From Pseudoflavonifractor capillosus (lineage in GTDB: Bacteria > Bacillota > Clostridia > Oscillospirales > Oscillospiraceae): a stretch of 49,043 nt of DNA. The position numbers and the translations under genes were made by a program. Shown here in pieces: positions 7,314-16,125 of this stretch (its first letter is position 1; every line of letters begins with the position of its first letter). The stretch is taken from the NCBI RefSeq assembly GCF_016899775.1, contig NZ_JACJJE010000023.1:1-49043 (forward strand). The letters are read 5' to 3'. Below the pieces are notes generated by a model. That model saw nothing but the letters and a program-made list of their open reading frames with translations. It did not search any database and was not told the origin of the DNA.

Positions 7314-8486
7314 ATGAACGAAATCATTCTGCTCAAGTTGGGCGAATTAGTGTTAAAGGGCCTGAACCGCCGCAGCTTTGAGGATAAGCTCCAGGCCAAT
7401 ATCCACCGCCGCCTCCACCCCTACGGCCAGTTCCGGGTGTACACCCGCCAGTCGGCCACCTATGTGGAGCCCAAGGACGACCGCTGCGACGTGCTGGGGG
7501 CCTACGAGGCCCTGAAAAAGGTGTTCGGCATCGCGGGCCTGTCCCTGGCCCGGCCCTGTGAGAAGGACAAGGACGCCATTCTGGCCACCGCCAAAGAATT
7601 CCTGGATACTGAGCTGCGCTCCGCCAAATCCTTCAAGGTGGAGACCAAGCGGGCAGATAAAACCTTCCCCATGACCTCCATCCAGCTCAGCCAGTACGTG
7701 GGGGGCGAGCTCCACGAGGCCTATGACAACCTGGAGGTGGACGTGCACCACCCGGAGCTCACCGTGTATATCGAGGTGCGGGACTACGCCGCCTACGTCC
7801 ACGCCCAGGCCCAGCCCGGGGCGGGCGGCCTGCCCGTGGGTATCAACGGCCGGGCGGTCTCCCTGCTGTCCGGGGGCATCGACTCCCCGGTGGCCTCCTG
7901 GATGATCGCCAAGCGGGGGGTGGCACTGGACATGGTCCACTTCTTCTCCTACCCCTACACCTCCCCGGAAGCCAAGGACAAGGTGCTGGAGCTGGCCCGC
8001 CTGCTCACCCCCTGGACCGGGCGGCTCACCGTCCACGTGGTCCCCTTCACCGCCATCCAGGAGGAGCTGCGCCGCTCCTGCCCGGAGGAGCTCTTCACCG
8101 TCCTCATGCGCCGCTTTATGATGCGCATCGCCCAGGAGGTGGCCAACCGCTGCGGGGCCAAGGCCCTGGTCACCGGCGAGTGTCTGGGCCAGGTGGCCAG
8201 CCAGACCATGGAGGCGCTGCGCTGCACCGGCGCGGTGGTGGACCTGCCCGTCCTGCGCCCCTGCATCGGCATGGACAAGGAGGAGATCGTCCAGATCGCC
8301 CGGAAAATCGGCACCTTTGAGACCTCCATCCTCCCCTATGAGGACTGCTGCACCGTCTTCACCCCCCGGCACCCCCGCCTGCGGCCCATGCCCGGCGAGG
8401 TAGAGGCCGCCGAGCAGGCCCTGGACATTGACGCCATGGTGAAGGCCGCCGTGGACGGCATCGAGCGGGTGCAGGTCAACCTGTAA
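7314..8486 (+). CDS. thiI: tRNA 4-thiouridine sulfurtransferase ThiI
   Basis: ThiI transfers sulfur to uridine 8 of tRNA and can take part in thiamine thiazole synthesis. The protein is 390 residues, the Firmicute length without the C-terminal rhodanese domain of enterobacterial ThiI. Order: N-terminal ferredoxin-like region (MNEIILLKLGELVLKGLNRRSFE), THUMP domain to about residue 165, then the PP-loop ATP pyrophosphatase domain with SGGIDSP at about residues 186-192. The conserved Cys of TGECLGQVASQT is present, as is the C-terminal PYEDCCTVFTPRHP segment. The start follows GTGAGGAA. It is monocistronic: its own promoter stands before it and a hairpin terminator follows. Without a rhodanese domain the sulfur is expected to come from a partner cysteine desulfurase, not seen here. 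Confidence 0.96.
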   Translation: MNEIILLKLGELVLKGLNRRSFEDKLQANIHRRLHPYGQFRVYTRQSATYVEPKDDRCDVLGAYEALKKVFGIAGLSLARPCEKDKDAILATAKEFLDTELRSAKSFKVETKRADKTFPMTSIQLSQYVGGELHEAYDNLEVDVHHPELTVYIEVRDYAAYVHAQAQPGAGGLPVGINGRAVSLLSGGIDSPVASWMIAKRGVALDMVHFFSYPYTSPEAKDKVLELARLLTPWTGRLTVHVVPFTAIQEELRRSCPEELFTVLMRRFMMRIAQEVANRCGAKALVTGECLGQVASQTMEALRCTGAVVDLPVLRPCIGMDKEEIVQIARKIGTFETSILPYEDCCTVFTPRHPRLRPMPGEVEAAEQALDIDAMVKAAVDGIERVQVNL

Positions 8487-8533
8487 CCTGCGTGGTCTTG
8501 CCGGCAAATATGTATATAAATCCCAAAAACGTT

Positions 8534-8578
8534 ATGTTCGGAGACAGATATGTCATATCTGTTCTCCGAACATTTTCT
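8534..8578 (+). terminator. Terminator after thiI
   Basis: ATGTTCGGAGA CAGATATG and its near-perfect complement CATATCTG TTCTCCGAACAT form a stem of about 19 bp, followed by TTTTCTTTT. The next 150 bp (8579-8730) are AT-rich and hold nothing else I can identify before the promoter at 8731. Confidence 0.8.
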
Positions 8579-8730
8579 TTTCCGCCGTTTGCCTGCAAAT
8601 TTATTCCCTCCTGCATGAAAAAGCAGAAAGCCCGAACGCCGCATCCTGCATTTTTCCAGTTTCTATTTCATTTTTTCACGTTACTTTCACGCATTTTCTG
8701 CAAAATATTTTGATTTTTCAAACTTTTTTC

Positions 8731-8758
8731 TTGACATCTCAAATTCGAATGCTATAAT
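8731..8758 (+). promoter_or_regulatory. Promoter of the secreted repeat protein
   Basis: Consensus TTGACA (8731-8736), a 16-bp spacer and TATAAT (8753-8758). Both boxes are perfect, which predicts strong constitutive transcription. The leader before the start at 8838 is about 70 nt. Confidence 0.8.
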
Positions 8759-8837
8759 TTAGAGGATTTTTTCCAGGACTTTTGTGTGTTGTTGAGTCCG
8801 AAGCCAAAACAAAATTAGGAGAGGATTTGATCGGAAA

Positions 8838-11800
8838 ATGGGTAAACAACGATTCCGCAAGGGCCTTGCGGGCGGCCTGGCGGCCCTGATGCTGCTCCAG
8901 GCCATGCCTATGGCGGCCTCCGCCCGGTCCTTCTGGGACATCTTTTCGCCCCAGGAGGAACAGGAGGAGACCGCCCAGGTAGAGATGTATGAGAGCCAGG
9001 AGACTCCGGTCCAGCTGCAAGACGGCACAGCGGTTATCCCCAGCGGTGCGACAGAGCGTGAGGTAAAGGATATCCTGTTCGATGCTCTGGTGGTCAACAC
9101 CGGCGACGATGTAGACCCCCAGAGTTTGGAGTGGGAGTATTACTGCACAGGCAAAAATGGCCTGCTGACCAATGACGCCTGGGGGTCTGTGAATGGTTTT
9201 ACCAGTGAAAAAAATGTTGTGTTTGTCCCAACAACCTTCACGCACCCCGCCTTGGCGGCCAACAGCGACGGAAAATATCAGGTCCGGATTGCGGGTACAG
9301 GCACGGCAGTTACGCTGACCAAGGTCGCAAAGCAAGAAAGCGAAATCACCCTGAAGGACAACTGCACCGTGGCCCTGCCCTACAGCGAGGATGCCACGGT
9401 AAACTATGACAAGCTGCGGTCGGATATTTGGGCCGAAGTGGTAGCAGATACCACGCCGGAGCTGACCGTGGACGATGTGGACATCGAGTATTATGCGACT
9501 GCTACGACTGGCTCTTTGGGTGATATCGGTAAAACTTGGGTTTCTCTGGAGGGCGGCAAGATCTCTGGGCTGACCTACCCCGCCATCTCTGAAGGCACTT
9601 GGGACATCCGTATCTCCTACGGGGAGAACGATACCTACTACAGTACCAGCGCTGAGGGCACTGTCACCATCGCCGACGAGCGGGATACTGACCTCTGGGA
9701 GCAGAACTCCCCGGGTGAAGATGGCACTTATACCGTTGGGATCATCTACAACGAGGACCAGAGCATCAACTATGACGCCATGGAGGAAGCCATTTATAAC
9801 GCCGTGGTGAGGAGTACCAATCAGGGCCTCGGCTTTGACGATGTGACCATCGAGTATGACGCCGGTACTATTAGCGAAAACTATAAACCGCTGAATAATT
9901 CCGACTGGTACAACTTCAAGAAGTTTGACATCGGTACGTGGAAAATCCGCTTCTCCTGGGACGGTACTCAGGATTACCAGGCCGGGGCTTTTACGGTCAC
10001 CGTCACTGTTGAGGAGCGGCCCGAAGCCAATTATGAGCTGAAGGAAGGTCCTTACAGTGTGACTATCACCGTGGACGAGAACCTGGAGACCGACTTCGAC
10101 GCTCTGCGCACGGATATTTTCAACGCCGTGGTGGACGACTTCAATGGACTGACGGTAAATGATGTTACCATTACTTATTATGCCACCGCCGTTAGCGGCG
10201 CAGTAGGCGAATTGGGACATAATTGGGTTACTTTGGAAGGCGGATGGGTCAATGCTCTAAATTACCCCGCCATCTCCGCCGGAGAACAGCAGATCCGAAT
10301 CTATTGGCCGGGCAATCAGACCTATGCCCCCACCACCATCGAGGCCAATGTCACCGTCAACGACCGGGAGCAGATTCAGTTCAACCTGAACGAAGGCCCT
10401 TACGAGGTGGGCATGAAGTTCACCGCGGACCAGGGCTATGACTATGAAGCCACCGCCCAGGCCATCTATGAAGCCGTGGTGGCGTCCACCACCCCCATTT
10501 CGCTTACCGCAGACGATGTGACCGTGGAGTACAATACTACCCTGACCGGGGCAACTGACCAGTTCAAGCCCCTGGACGGCACTGACTGGACCGGCCTGAA
10601 AAAGTTCGGCACCGGCACCTGGGAGATCCGCATCTCCTGGCCCGGGAACCAGCAGTACCGGGGCAACTCCGTCATCGTGGACGTGACTACCACCGACAGC
10701 CGCTGGGAGAGCTTCGTAGCTCTCAAGAGCGGCGTGTCCTTCACCTATAACATGGACCCCTCCGTCATGGAGCAGGCCATCTTTGACAGCGTCATTGACT
10801 GGGACAGCTCCACCCTCCCCGCCAAGGAGACCCTCTCCCTGGACGACTTTACCATCGAGTACAAGGCCAAGCTCACCGACGCCGAGAGCGGCGTGGACCC
10901 GGGTCTGGAGGACCTGGAGGGCCTGCTTGGAAACATTCCCGGCCTTGATGATATTCTTAACAGTGATGTTCTGACCCAGTGGGTGCCCATCGAGGGTAAA
11001 GTCTATGAGATTCTGGGCCAGGAAATCGGCTCTTTCCCCCAGATGGGCGCGGGTGAAGCCCAGTCCATCCGGGTGAGCTTTAACGGAAACGCCGACTACC
11101 GCCCCAGCGACAGCACGGAGGGCACCGTCACCGTGGACAAGGCCACTGTGAAGGTGAGCGTCCACTCGGACAACATCTACGCCGACGAGGCTCTCCCTGA
11201 GGGCTTCATCACCACCGACCCCGCCGACGACTTTGACCAGTACGTCATCTACGCCGGCATCACCAGCAACGTGACCACCGCCCTCTACCTGGATCTGCCC
11301 GAGCGGTACACCGACAGCACTGTGATTAAACTGCTGGACCCCATTGTAGAGAAGGTCTACGGCAAGAGCTTCACCGACATGCTCAATGACGGCGTCACCG
11401 TGGGCGAGCTGCGGGAGCTGCTGAGCACCCAGGAGCTGCTGGACCTGCTGGACAAGCTGAACATCGACACCGGCACCTTCGGCCAGATCCTGGAGGCGGT
11501 GAACAAGATGCCCGGCATCCTGGACAGCGTCCGCATCTCCTTCGGCGCCCCCAACCGGGCCGGCCTGTACACCGTGGCCGTCGTCACCGACAACCAGAAC
11601 TATGAGACCGGCTTCGGCATGGGCTTCCTGCTGGTGAAGATGCGCCTGTCCGGGGTGAACCTCACCTGGAATGAGAACATCCCGAATGGTAAGCTCACCG
11701 CCGAGGAGGCCAAGACCTTTGATTTCGGCGCCACCCTGTCCTATGACGGCGTCGCCACCGACAGCCAGGAGAGCGTCAGCTACCTGTACTCCGGCTTCAC

Positions 11801-11933
11801 CAGCAAGTGGCGGGTGTACTCCAGCACCACCACCCCGCCCACGGAGCCGGGCCGCTATGTGATGACCGTGGTCACCCTGGGCGGAAACTACCAGGCGGCC
11901 CCCATCACCCGCTCCTTCCAGATTACCAAATAA
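8838..11933 (+). CDS. Large secreted protein with alternating Ig-like repeat modules
   Basis: 1031 residues with a signal peptide (basic MGKQRFRKG, hydrophobic GLAALMLLQAMPMAAS, cleavage near ASA-RS). About six repeats of roughly 105-120 residues follow. Each has a helix-like part (NYDAMEEAIYNAVV, DFDALRTDIFNAVV, DYEATAQAIYEAVV), then DDVTIEY, then a W-x-I-R-I/F-SW strand and a closing VTV. Two types alternate: type A (residues about 170-285 and 395-510) carries YYATA...W V.LEGG...YPAIS, and type B (about 290-390 and 510-620) carries YKPL...DW...KKF..GTW.IR.SW. The last 400 residues differ and end in a final beta-rich unit. There is no LPxTG, S-layer-homology domain or C-terminal membrane anchor, so it is either released or held non-covalently. 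AGGAGAGG lies about 13 bp before the ATG. Function unknown; an adhesive or structural surface role is an inference. Confidence 0.85.
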   Translation: MGKQRFRKGLAGGLAALMLLQAMPMAASARSFWDIFSPQEEQEETAQVEMYESQETPVQLQDGTAVIPSGATEREVKDILFDALVVNTGDDVDPQSLEWEYYCTGKNGLLTNDAWGSVNGFTSEKNVVFVPTTFTHPALAANSDGKYQVRIAGTGTAVTLTKVAKQESEITLKDNCTVALPYSEDATVNYDKLRSDIWAEVVADTTPELTVDDVDIEYYATATTGSLGDIGKTWVSLEGGKISGLTYPAISEGTWDIRISYGENDTYYSTSAEGTVTIADERDTDLWEQNSPGEDGTYTVGIIYNEDQSINYDAMEEAIYNAVVRSTNQGLGFDDVTIEYDAGTISENYKPLNNSDWYNFKKFDIGTWKIRFSWDGTQDYQAGAFTVTVTVEERPEANYELKEGPYSVTITVDENLETDFDALRTDIFNAVVDDFNGLTVNDVTITYYATAVSGAVGELGHNWVTLEGGWVNALNYPAISAGEQQIRIYWPGNQTYAPTTIEANVTVNDREQIQFNLNEGPYEVGMKFTADQGYDYEATAQAIYEAVVASTTPISLTADDVTVEYNTTLTGATDQFKPLDGTDWTGLKKFGTGTWEIRISWPGNQQYRGNSVIVDVTTTDSRWESFVALKSGVSFTYNMDPSVMEQAIFDSVIDWDSSTLPAKETLSLDDFTIEYKAKLTDAESGVDPGLEDLEGLLGNIPGLDDILNSDVLTQWVPIEGKVYEILGQEIGSFPQMGAGEAQSIRVSFNGNADYRPSDSTEGTVTVDKATVKVSVHSDNIYADEALPEGFITTDPADDFDQYVIYAGITSNVTTALYLDLPERYTDSTVIKLLDPIVEKVYGKSFTDMLNDGVTVGELRELLSTQELLDLLDKLNIDTGTFGQILEAVNKMPGILDSVRISFGAPNRAGLYTVAVVTDNQNYETGFGMGFLLVKMRLSGVNLTWNENIPNGKLTAEEAKTFDFGATLSYDGVATDSQESVSYLYSGFTSKWRVYSSTTTPPTEPGRYVMTVVTLGGNYQAAPITRSFQITK

Positions 11934-11954
11934 GATTCCCGCTTGACGGGACCC

Positions 11955-11993
11955 GCCCCCGGTATTACACTGTACATACCGGGGGCATTTTTT
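11955..11993 (+). terminator. Terminator after the repeat protein
   Basis: GCCCCCGGTA (11955-11964) pairs with TACCGGGGGC (11977-11986), followed by ATTTTTT. The stem is perfect over 10 bp. Confidence 0.88.
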
Positions 11994-12031
11994 GCGCCCG
12001 GGACAATTTTTCCTGAAAAGGAGCATTTTCC

Positions 12032-12598
12032 ATGAACATGGACCGACACACACTCTCTGAATTTATGGACCTGCTCTGCGGCCGTTTTGACAACCGCGAG
12101 CAGTTTGAACAGCGCCAGGCGGCGGGAGACACCTCCTTTCCCTTTGCCCGTCACGTGAACACCATCTGCAATCAGAAGATTTCCGGCCTTCCGGCGGACT
12201 TTCCCGGCCTCTTCCTGCTGGAGGAGAGCTACTACACCGTCCAGGGACGCACCAACGCCTCCCCCCACCTGTTCTGCTTCACCCAGGAGGCGGAGGGGGT
12301 GCTGCTCACCTCCTACGACCTGCCCCGGGAACTGGACCCCAAGACCTTGTCCTATGAGACCATGCCGGAGCTCCCCTTTGACCAGCTCTCCCCCTCCCAG
12401 AAGTTCACCCCCGCCCTCTACCGGTTCCAGGACGGCGGCTGGGTGGGCGGCAGTGAGAGCATGTTCTCCCCTGTTATGAAATTCACCCTCTTTGAGCGCT
12501 TCTTCCCCGACCGCCTGGAGGTATCCGAGTCCATGGAGCGGGAGGGAAAACGGGTGTTCGGCTACGACGTGCCCCTGATCTATAAACGCACAAACTAA
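12032..12598 (+). CDS. Hypothetical protein, weakly CpcT/CpeT-like
   Basis: 188-residue soluble protein with no signal peptide or membrane segment. The start at 12032 follows AAAAGGAG. The opening pattern is TLSEFMDLLCGRFDNREQFEQ. With a later segment (FLLEESYYTV) and FPFARHVNTI it recalls the CpcT/CpeT fold, a beta-barrel family best known for phycobilin lyases but also present in non-phototrophs. I regard that as a weak resemblance from memory. It is followed closely by cinA (38 bp) and probably cotranscribed with it. Confidence 0.75.
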   Translation: MNMDRHTLSEFMDLLCGRFDNREQFEQRQAAGDTSFPFARHVNTICNQKISGLPADFPGLFLLEESYYTVQGRTNASPHLFCFTQEAEGVLLTSYDLPRELDPKTLSYETMPELPFDQLSPSQKFTPALYRFQDGGWVGGSESMFSPVMKFTLFERFFPDRLEVSESMEREGKRVFGYDVPLIYKRTN

Positions 12599-12636
12599 GG
12601 GTGCCTCTTCCGCGCCCTATAATGGAGGTCTTTCCT

Positions 12637-13908
12637 TTGTCTCATAAAGTGGAAATCCTGTCGGTGGGCACCGAGCTGCTGCTGGGCAGCATCGCCAACA
12701 CCGACGCTCAAATGCTCTCTCAGGGGCTCAGCGCCCTGGGGCTGAATGTGTATTGGCACACAGTGGTGGGGGACAACCCCCAGCGGGCCCGGGAGGCGGT
12801 GGCCATCGCCAAGCAGCGGGCGGACATCATCATCACCACCGGCGGCCTGGGGCCCACCTGCGACGACCTGACCAAAAACGTGCTGGTGGAGGCCTTTGGG
12901 AAAAAGCTGTACCGGGATGAGGACTCGGTGCGCCGGCTGGAGGAGTTCGCCAAAAACCGGGGCCGCAAGCTCACCGAGAACAACTACCAGCAGGCCATGC
13001 TCCCCGAGGGGTGCACCGTTCTGGTGAACGACTGGGGCTCCGCCCCCGGCTGCGCCTTTGAGGCGGAGGGCGTCCACGTCATCATGCTCCCCGGCCCCCC
13101 CAGTGAGTGCCGCCCCATGTTCCAGTTCCGGGCGGTCCCCTACCTGCAGCAGTTCTCCGAGGGGGTCATCGCCTCCCACACCCTGAAGCTGTTCGGCATC
13201 GGGGAGTCCGCCATGGAGGCCCAGCTGCGGGAGCAGATGAACGCCATGGCCAACCCCACCCTGGCCCCCTACGCCAAGGAGGGGGAGTGCGAGCTGCGTG
13301 TCACCGCCAAGGCCGCCACCCAGGAGGAGGCCCAGGCCCTCCTGCTGCCCACGGTGGACAAGCTGAAGGAGCACTTCGGACCCCTGGTGTACGGGGTAGA
13401 CGTGCCCTCCCTGGAGTTCGTGCTGGAGGGGCTTTTGAAGGAGAAGGGGCTCACCTTGGGCACCGCCGAGAGCTGCACCGGCGGCCTCATGGCCAAGCGG
13501 CTCACCGACCTCTCCGGGGCCTCCCAGGTGTTCAAGGGGGGCATCGTCTCCTACACCAATGAGGTGAAGCACCATGTGCTGGGGGTGCCCCAGGAGCTTC
13601 TGGACCAGTACGGGGCGGTGTCCGCTCCGGTGGCAGAAGCCATGGCCGAGGGGGCCCGGCGGGTGCTGGGCTGCGACATCGGCCTCTCCTCCACCGGCGT
13701 GGCCGGCCCGGACAAGGACGACCGTGGCAACGAGGTGGGCACCATGTTCGTGGGCATCGCCACCCCCGAGGGCACTTACGTCCGGCCCCTCCACATCACC
13801 CTGCGCCCGGTGCGGGAGCGGCTGCGCACCATCACCGCCCACCACGCCTTCGACCTGGCCCGGCGGTACCTCACCGGGCTGGACTATGAGGCGGGCATGC
13901 CCCAATAA
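12637..13908 (+). CDS. cinA: CinA-like protein (MoCF domain plus nicotinamide-nucleotide amidase domain)
   Basis: Two-domain CinA protein, about 423 residues. The N-terminal molybdopterin-binding-like domain is marked by VEILSVGTELLLGSIANTD and TTGGLGPTCDDLTK. In known relatives this COG1058 domain has ADP-ribose pyrophosphatase activity. The C-terminal domain (from about residue 265) has the deamidase signature AESCTGGLMAKRLT and SSTGVAGPDKDD. It converts nicotinamide mononucleotide to nicotinate mononucleotide in NAD recycling. The most likely start is the TTG at 12637 (SHKVEILSVGTE), because GGAGG (12624-12628) lies 8 bp in front. An ATG at 12622 would overlap that ribosome site. Confidence 0.94.
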   Translation: MSHKVEILSVGTELLLGSIANTDAQMLSQGLSALGLNVYWHTVVGDNPQRAREAVAIAKQRADIIITTGGLGPTCDDLTKNVLVEAFGKKLYRDEDSVRRLEEFAKNRGRKLTENNYQQAMLPEGCTVLVNDWGSAPGCAFEAEGVHVIMLPGPPSECRPMFQFRAVPYLQQFSEGVIASHTLKLFGIGESAMEAQLREQMNAMANPTLAPYAKEGECELRVTAKAATQEEAQALLLPTVDKLKEHFGPLVYGVDVPSLEFVLEGLLKEKGLTLGTAESCTGGLMAKRLTDLSGASQVFKGGIVSYTNEVKHHVLGVPQELLDQYGAVSAPVAEAMAEGARRVLGCDIGLSSTGVAGPDKDDRGNEVGTMFVGIATPEGTYVRPLHITLRPVRERLRTITAHHAFDLARRYLTGLDYEAGMPQ

Positions 13909-13937
13909 CCGCCAATCTCAATCGGGAGGATATCAAG

Positions 13938-14456
13938 ATGGATGCTCTGTTTTCCCAATTCCAGAAGCTCCCCATAGACAAAAGCCTGATCTCTCTCGAG
14001 CCCGGCTCCATAGAGGTCTCCTACTTCTGTTATCCGGTCAACGCCGTCCCCATCGGATTTGAGGGGTGCATTTTGTACTGCTTTCTGCCGGAGTATGGCG
14101 AAATGGTCTTTGCCGCCAACCCGGAGACCTGTGCGGACAGATGCGTGTACCCGCTGGCCCAAAACTTCTCCGATTTTCTCCGGCTGATTCTGGCCTGCGG
14201 CTCCGCCAACCCGGTGGAGCAGATCGCCTGGATGAGCCGGGAACGGTTCGAGGACCACCTGCGTGCCGAGCGTACCATCCAGACCGAGGAGCAGAAGGCC
14301 GCCCTGGAGCAGCTCCAGAGCACCTTTAACCTGACACCTATAGAGGACCCCTTCTCCTATGTGAAGACCCTGCAGCAAGCTTTTGACGGCAGTAAAATCC
14401 AGTACAGCGACGAGTATTACGACTGCACTGGGCTGGAACGGCCCGGTCAGGCGTAA
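13938..14456 (+). CDS. Hypothetical protein (172 aa)
   Basis: Soluble 172-residue protein starting at 13938 behind GGGAGG, 29 bp after cinA. Visible features are GFEGCILYCFLPEYGEMVFAANPE, then the segment VYPLAQNFSDFLRLILACGSANPVEQIAWM and a charged helical C-terminal part. The YPLAxNFxDFLxLIL block resembles the ending of SMI1/KNR4-type (immunity-protein-like) folds, but I cannot assign it. It is followed by a hairpin terminator. Confidence 0.72.
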   Translation: MDALFSQFQKLPIDKSLISLEPGSIEVSYFCYPVNAVPIGFEGCILYCFLPEYGEMVFAANPETCADRCVYPLAQNFSDFLRLILACGSANPVEQIAWMSRERFEDHLRAERTIQTEEQKAALEQLQSTFNLTPIEDPFSYVKTLQQAFDGSKIQYSDEYYDCTGLERPGQA

Positions 14457-14464
14457 ATGGAACG

Positions 14465-14500
14465 GCGGGAGCGTTCATTGGAGCGCTCCCGCATTCTTTT
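14465..14500 (+). terminator. Terminator after the 172-aa gene
   Basis: GCGGGAGCG (14465-14473) pairs with CGCTCCCGC (14484-14492), followed by ATTCTTTT. The sequence around it (AACGGCGGGAGCG) recurs in the terminator at 15371. Confidence 0.82.
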
Positions 14501-14606
14501 ACCCGTCTTCAGAAAAAATTAAGAGATTCTTTCTGGTCAGCCTTTCTCGGCTCTGGTATCCTAGTTGCGTCCCACACACCACACCAGAGAAAGGACGGCC
14601 GCTTCT

Positions 14607-15359
14607 GTGAGAAACATTTGGTATCTTCAAAATGACCCTGACCTGTCCGACGAGATCAATTTGGATGACAACAGCCTTCCGAATCCCGGCACCATCGCAG
14701 GAGAGGACTTTTGCCGCCTGATGGACCTGTGCTTTGCCCAGGCGGATGTCTTTTCACTCACCAAAGTACATGGACCGTACCGCACCGACGCCAGGCTGGA
14801 GCGAGCCCTGCAGAAATTCCAGTTTAAACACCTGTCCGTGGACCACTGGTTCTGCTACGCTCCGTCAGGTTATCTCCATAAAGTCACCCTGTACCACGCC
14901 TCCCGGAAGGCGAAGGAGACCCTTCTGCGGTATGCAGACAACCTGTTTCTGAAAACCGGCGACGACCAAAACGGCTGTTCTCTGGAGGACCTGTGTTTCT
15001 TTCGGGATCAGGAGCTGTTTTTCGGGACCCTGTCCCATGAGTTCATGTGTTACGCTCACGTTCTCTCACCGGAGTTCGGCGCGCAGCTGAAAACGCTGGG
15101 CACCTGGGAGGAGGAGGAAACGCAGAACAGCCTGGCCTCCTTGAATTTGGACGACTTTGCACACCGCAGAGAAGTGGAGATCCGGGGCCTCGTGGAGCTC
15201 CCCATGTGGACCACCGCCGGTGAATTTTACGAACAATTTTTTGAGCTGATAGATGCCAACCGCTGGTCTTTCCACGGTGATCTGAGGGAGCTCGTAGACG
15301 GCCGCCCCGCTCAGCCGGACGAAATGCGGGACACGGCCGCAGGGAAAGAAAATAACTGA
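14607..15359 (+). CDS. Hypothetical protein (250 aa)
   Basis: Soluble acidic protein. The GTG at 14607 (VRNIWYLQNDPDLSDEINLDD) is preferred because AAAGGA lies about 12 bp in front and the preceding in-frame residues look non-coding. Features are an N-terminal acidic stretch, a central FSLTKVHGPYRTDARLE segment, HWFCYAPSGYLHKVTLY and an aromatic C-terminal part (YEQFFELIDANRWSFHGD). I do not recognise the family. Like the 172-aa gene before it, it ends in a terminator of nearly identical sequence. This suggests the two units arose by related insertions or duplication of flanking DNA. Confidence 0.72.
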   Translation: MRNIWYLQNDPDLSDEINLDDNSLPNPGTIAGEDFCRLMDLCFAQADVFSLTKVHGPYRTDARLERALQKFQFKHLSVDHWFCYAPSGYLHKVTLYHASRKAKETLLRYADNLFLKTGDDQNGCSLEDLCFFRDQELFFGTLSHEFMCYAHVLSPEFGAQLKTLGTWEEEETQNSLASLNLDDFAHRREVEIRGLVELPMWTTAGEFYEQFFELIDANRWSFHGDLRELVDGRPAQPDEMRDTAAGKENN

Positions 15360-15370
15360 CCAGAGAAAAC

Positions 15371-15408
15371 GGCGGGAGCGCTCAAAGGAGCTCTCCCGCC
15401 GTCTTTCT
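15371..15408. terminator. Bidirectional terminator
   Basis: GGCGGGAG (15371-15378) pairs with CTCCCGCC (15393-15400). TCTTTCTT follows on the plus strand and TTTTCTC on the minus strand, so it can serve both the upstream plus-strand gene and the convergent minus-strand gene ending at 15412. Confidence 0.78.
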
Positions 15409-15411
15409 TAT

Positions 15412-15882
15412 CTAGGAAATCGTAAACTCCGCATCCATGCTGTAGACATAAAATTCCGTGCTCCCCGTACCGTGGTGAAAAATGGCCCGGTATTTGCCCG
15501 GACTCAGATTTCCGCCCATCCACTCCTTCCAGGAAAACTCACACTGATAGGAACCGCCCTGTGAAACTGCCTCCACGCGCGCAGGCTGCGGCTTGGTAGA
15601 ACAGAGCCGGTGCCACCCGTCCTCCTCCAGCTTCTCAATGTCAATCGGCTGATCCCGAAGGCAGAACGTCAGATGCTCCGCCCCCTGATTCTCAATGGTA
15701 ACCCAACCTCTGCTTCGGTTCGCCTCCAGGTCAAAGCTCACCCCTGACATCGGGCTTGCCTCGTAAGAGCTGACACTCTCCTCTATCCAGTAGGTGGGCT
15801 CACGAAACCAAAGGAGTGCGGCTATACACACCAGGCCCGCCGTAACCGCGATCAGGACTGGAACTGCGCCCTTTCTTCCCAT
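15412..15882 (-). CDS. Membrane-anchored protein with Ig-like domain
   Basis: About 156 residues. The chosen start is the ATG at 15882 (MGRKGAVPVLIAVTAG), with GGGGGA in front; another ATG five codons upstream at 15897 is possible. One N-terminal membrane helix (VLIAVTAGLVCIAALLWF) is followed by an extracellular beta-rich domain. Its pattern (FDLEANRSRGWVTIENQG, IDIEKLEEDGWHRL, then LSPGKYRAIFHH and AEFTI) matches the bacterial Ig-like domain often attached to lipoproteins in Clostridia (Big_14-like, from memory). There is no lipobox, so it is probably held by the uncleaved helix. The role is unknown. A TATAAT (minus strand, 15934-15939) lies about 50 bp upstream without a clear -35 box. Confidence 0.75.
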   Translation of the reverse strand: MGRKGAVPVLIAVTAGLVCIAALLWFREPTYWIEESVSSYEASPMSGVSFDLEANRSRGWVTIENQGAEHLTFCLRDQPIDIEKLEEDGWHRLCSTKPQPARVEAVSQGGSYQCEFSWKEWMGGNLSPGKYRAIFHHGTGSTEFYVYSMDAEFTIS

Positions 15883-16046
15883 GGTGATATCCCCCATTTC
15901 CGCTGTCTCGGTGGAAAAGCTGCTTGTTGATTCATTATAGCATAATTTCCCCGCAGAGCGGTTCACTTTTTTGGTTGGCGCAAGGGGCAGAACAACTTGG
16001 GCTTTCTGTTCCACTCCGGCGGTGTCCTCCCTACTCTGCTCCCCTC

Positions 16047-16094
16047 AAAAAGCAACGGCCCGTCCAACCCATAATATAGATTGGACAGGCCGTT
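16047..16094 (-). terminator. Terminator of rubrerythrin gene
   Basis: Read on the minus strand, AACGGCC-T-GTCCAA pairs with TTGGAC-G-GGCCGTT around a 12-nt loop, then GCTTTTT. It lies about 30 bp after the rubrerythrin stop. Confidence 0.82.
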
Positions 16095-16125
16095 TTCCAT
16101 GTAACTCAGAAAACAGTGCGGAATC

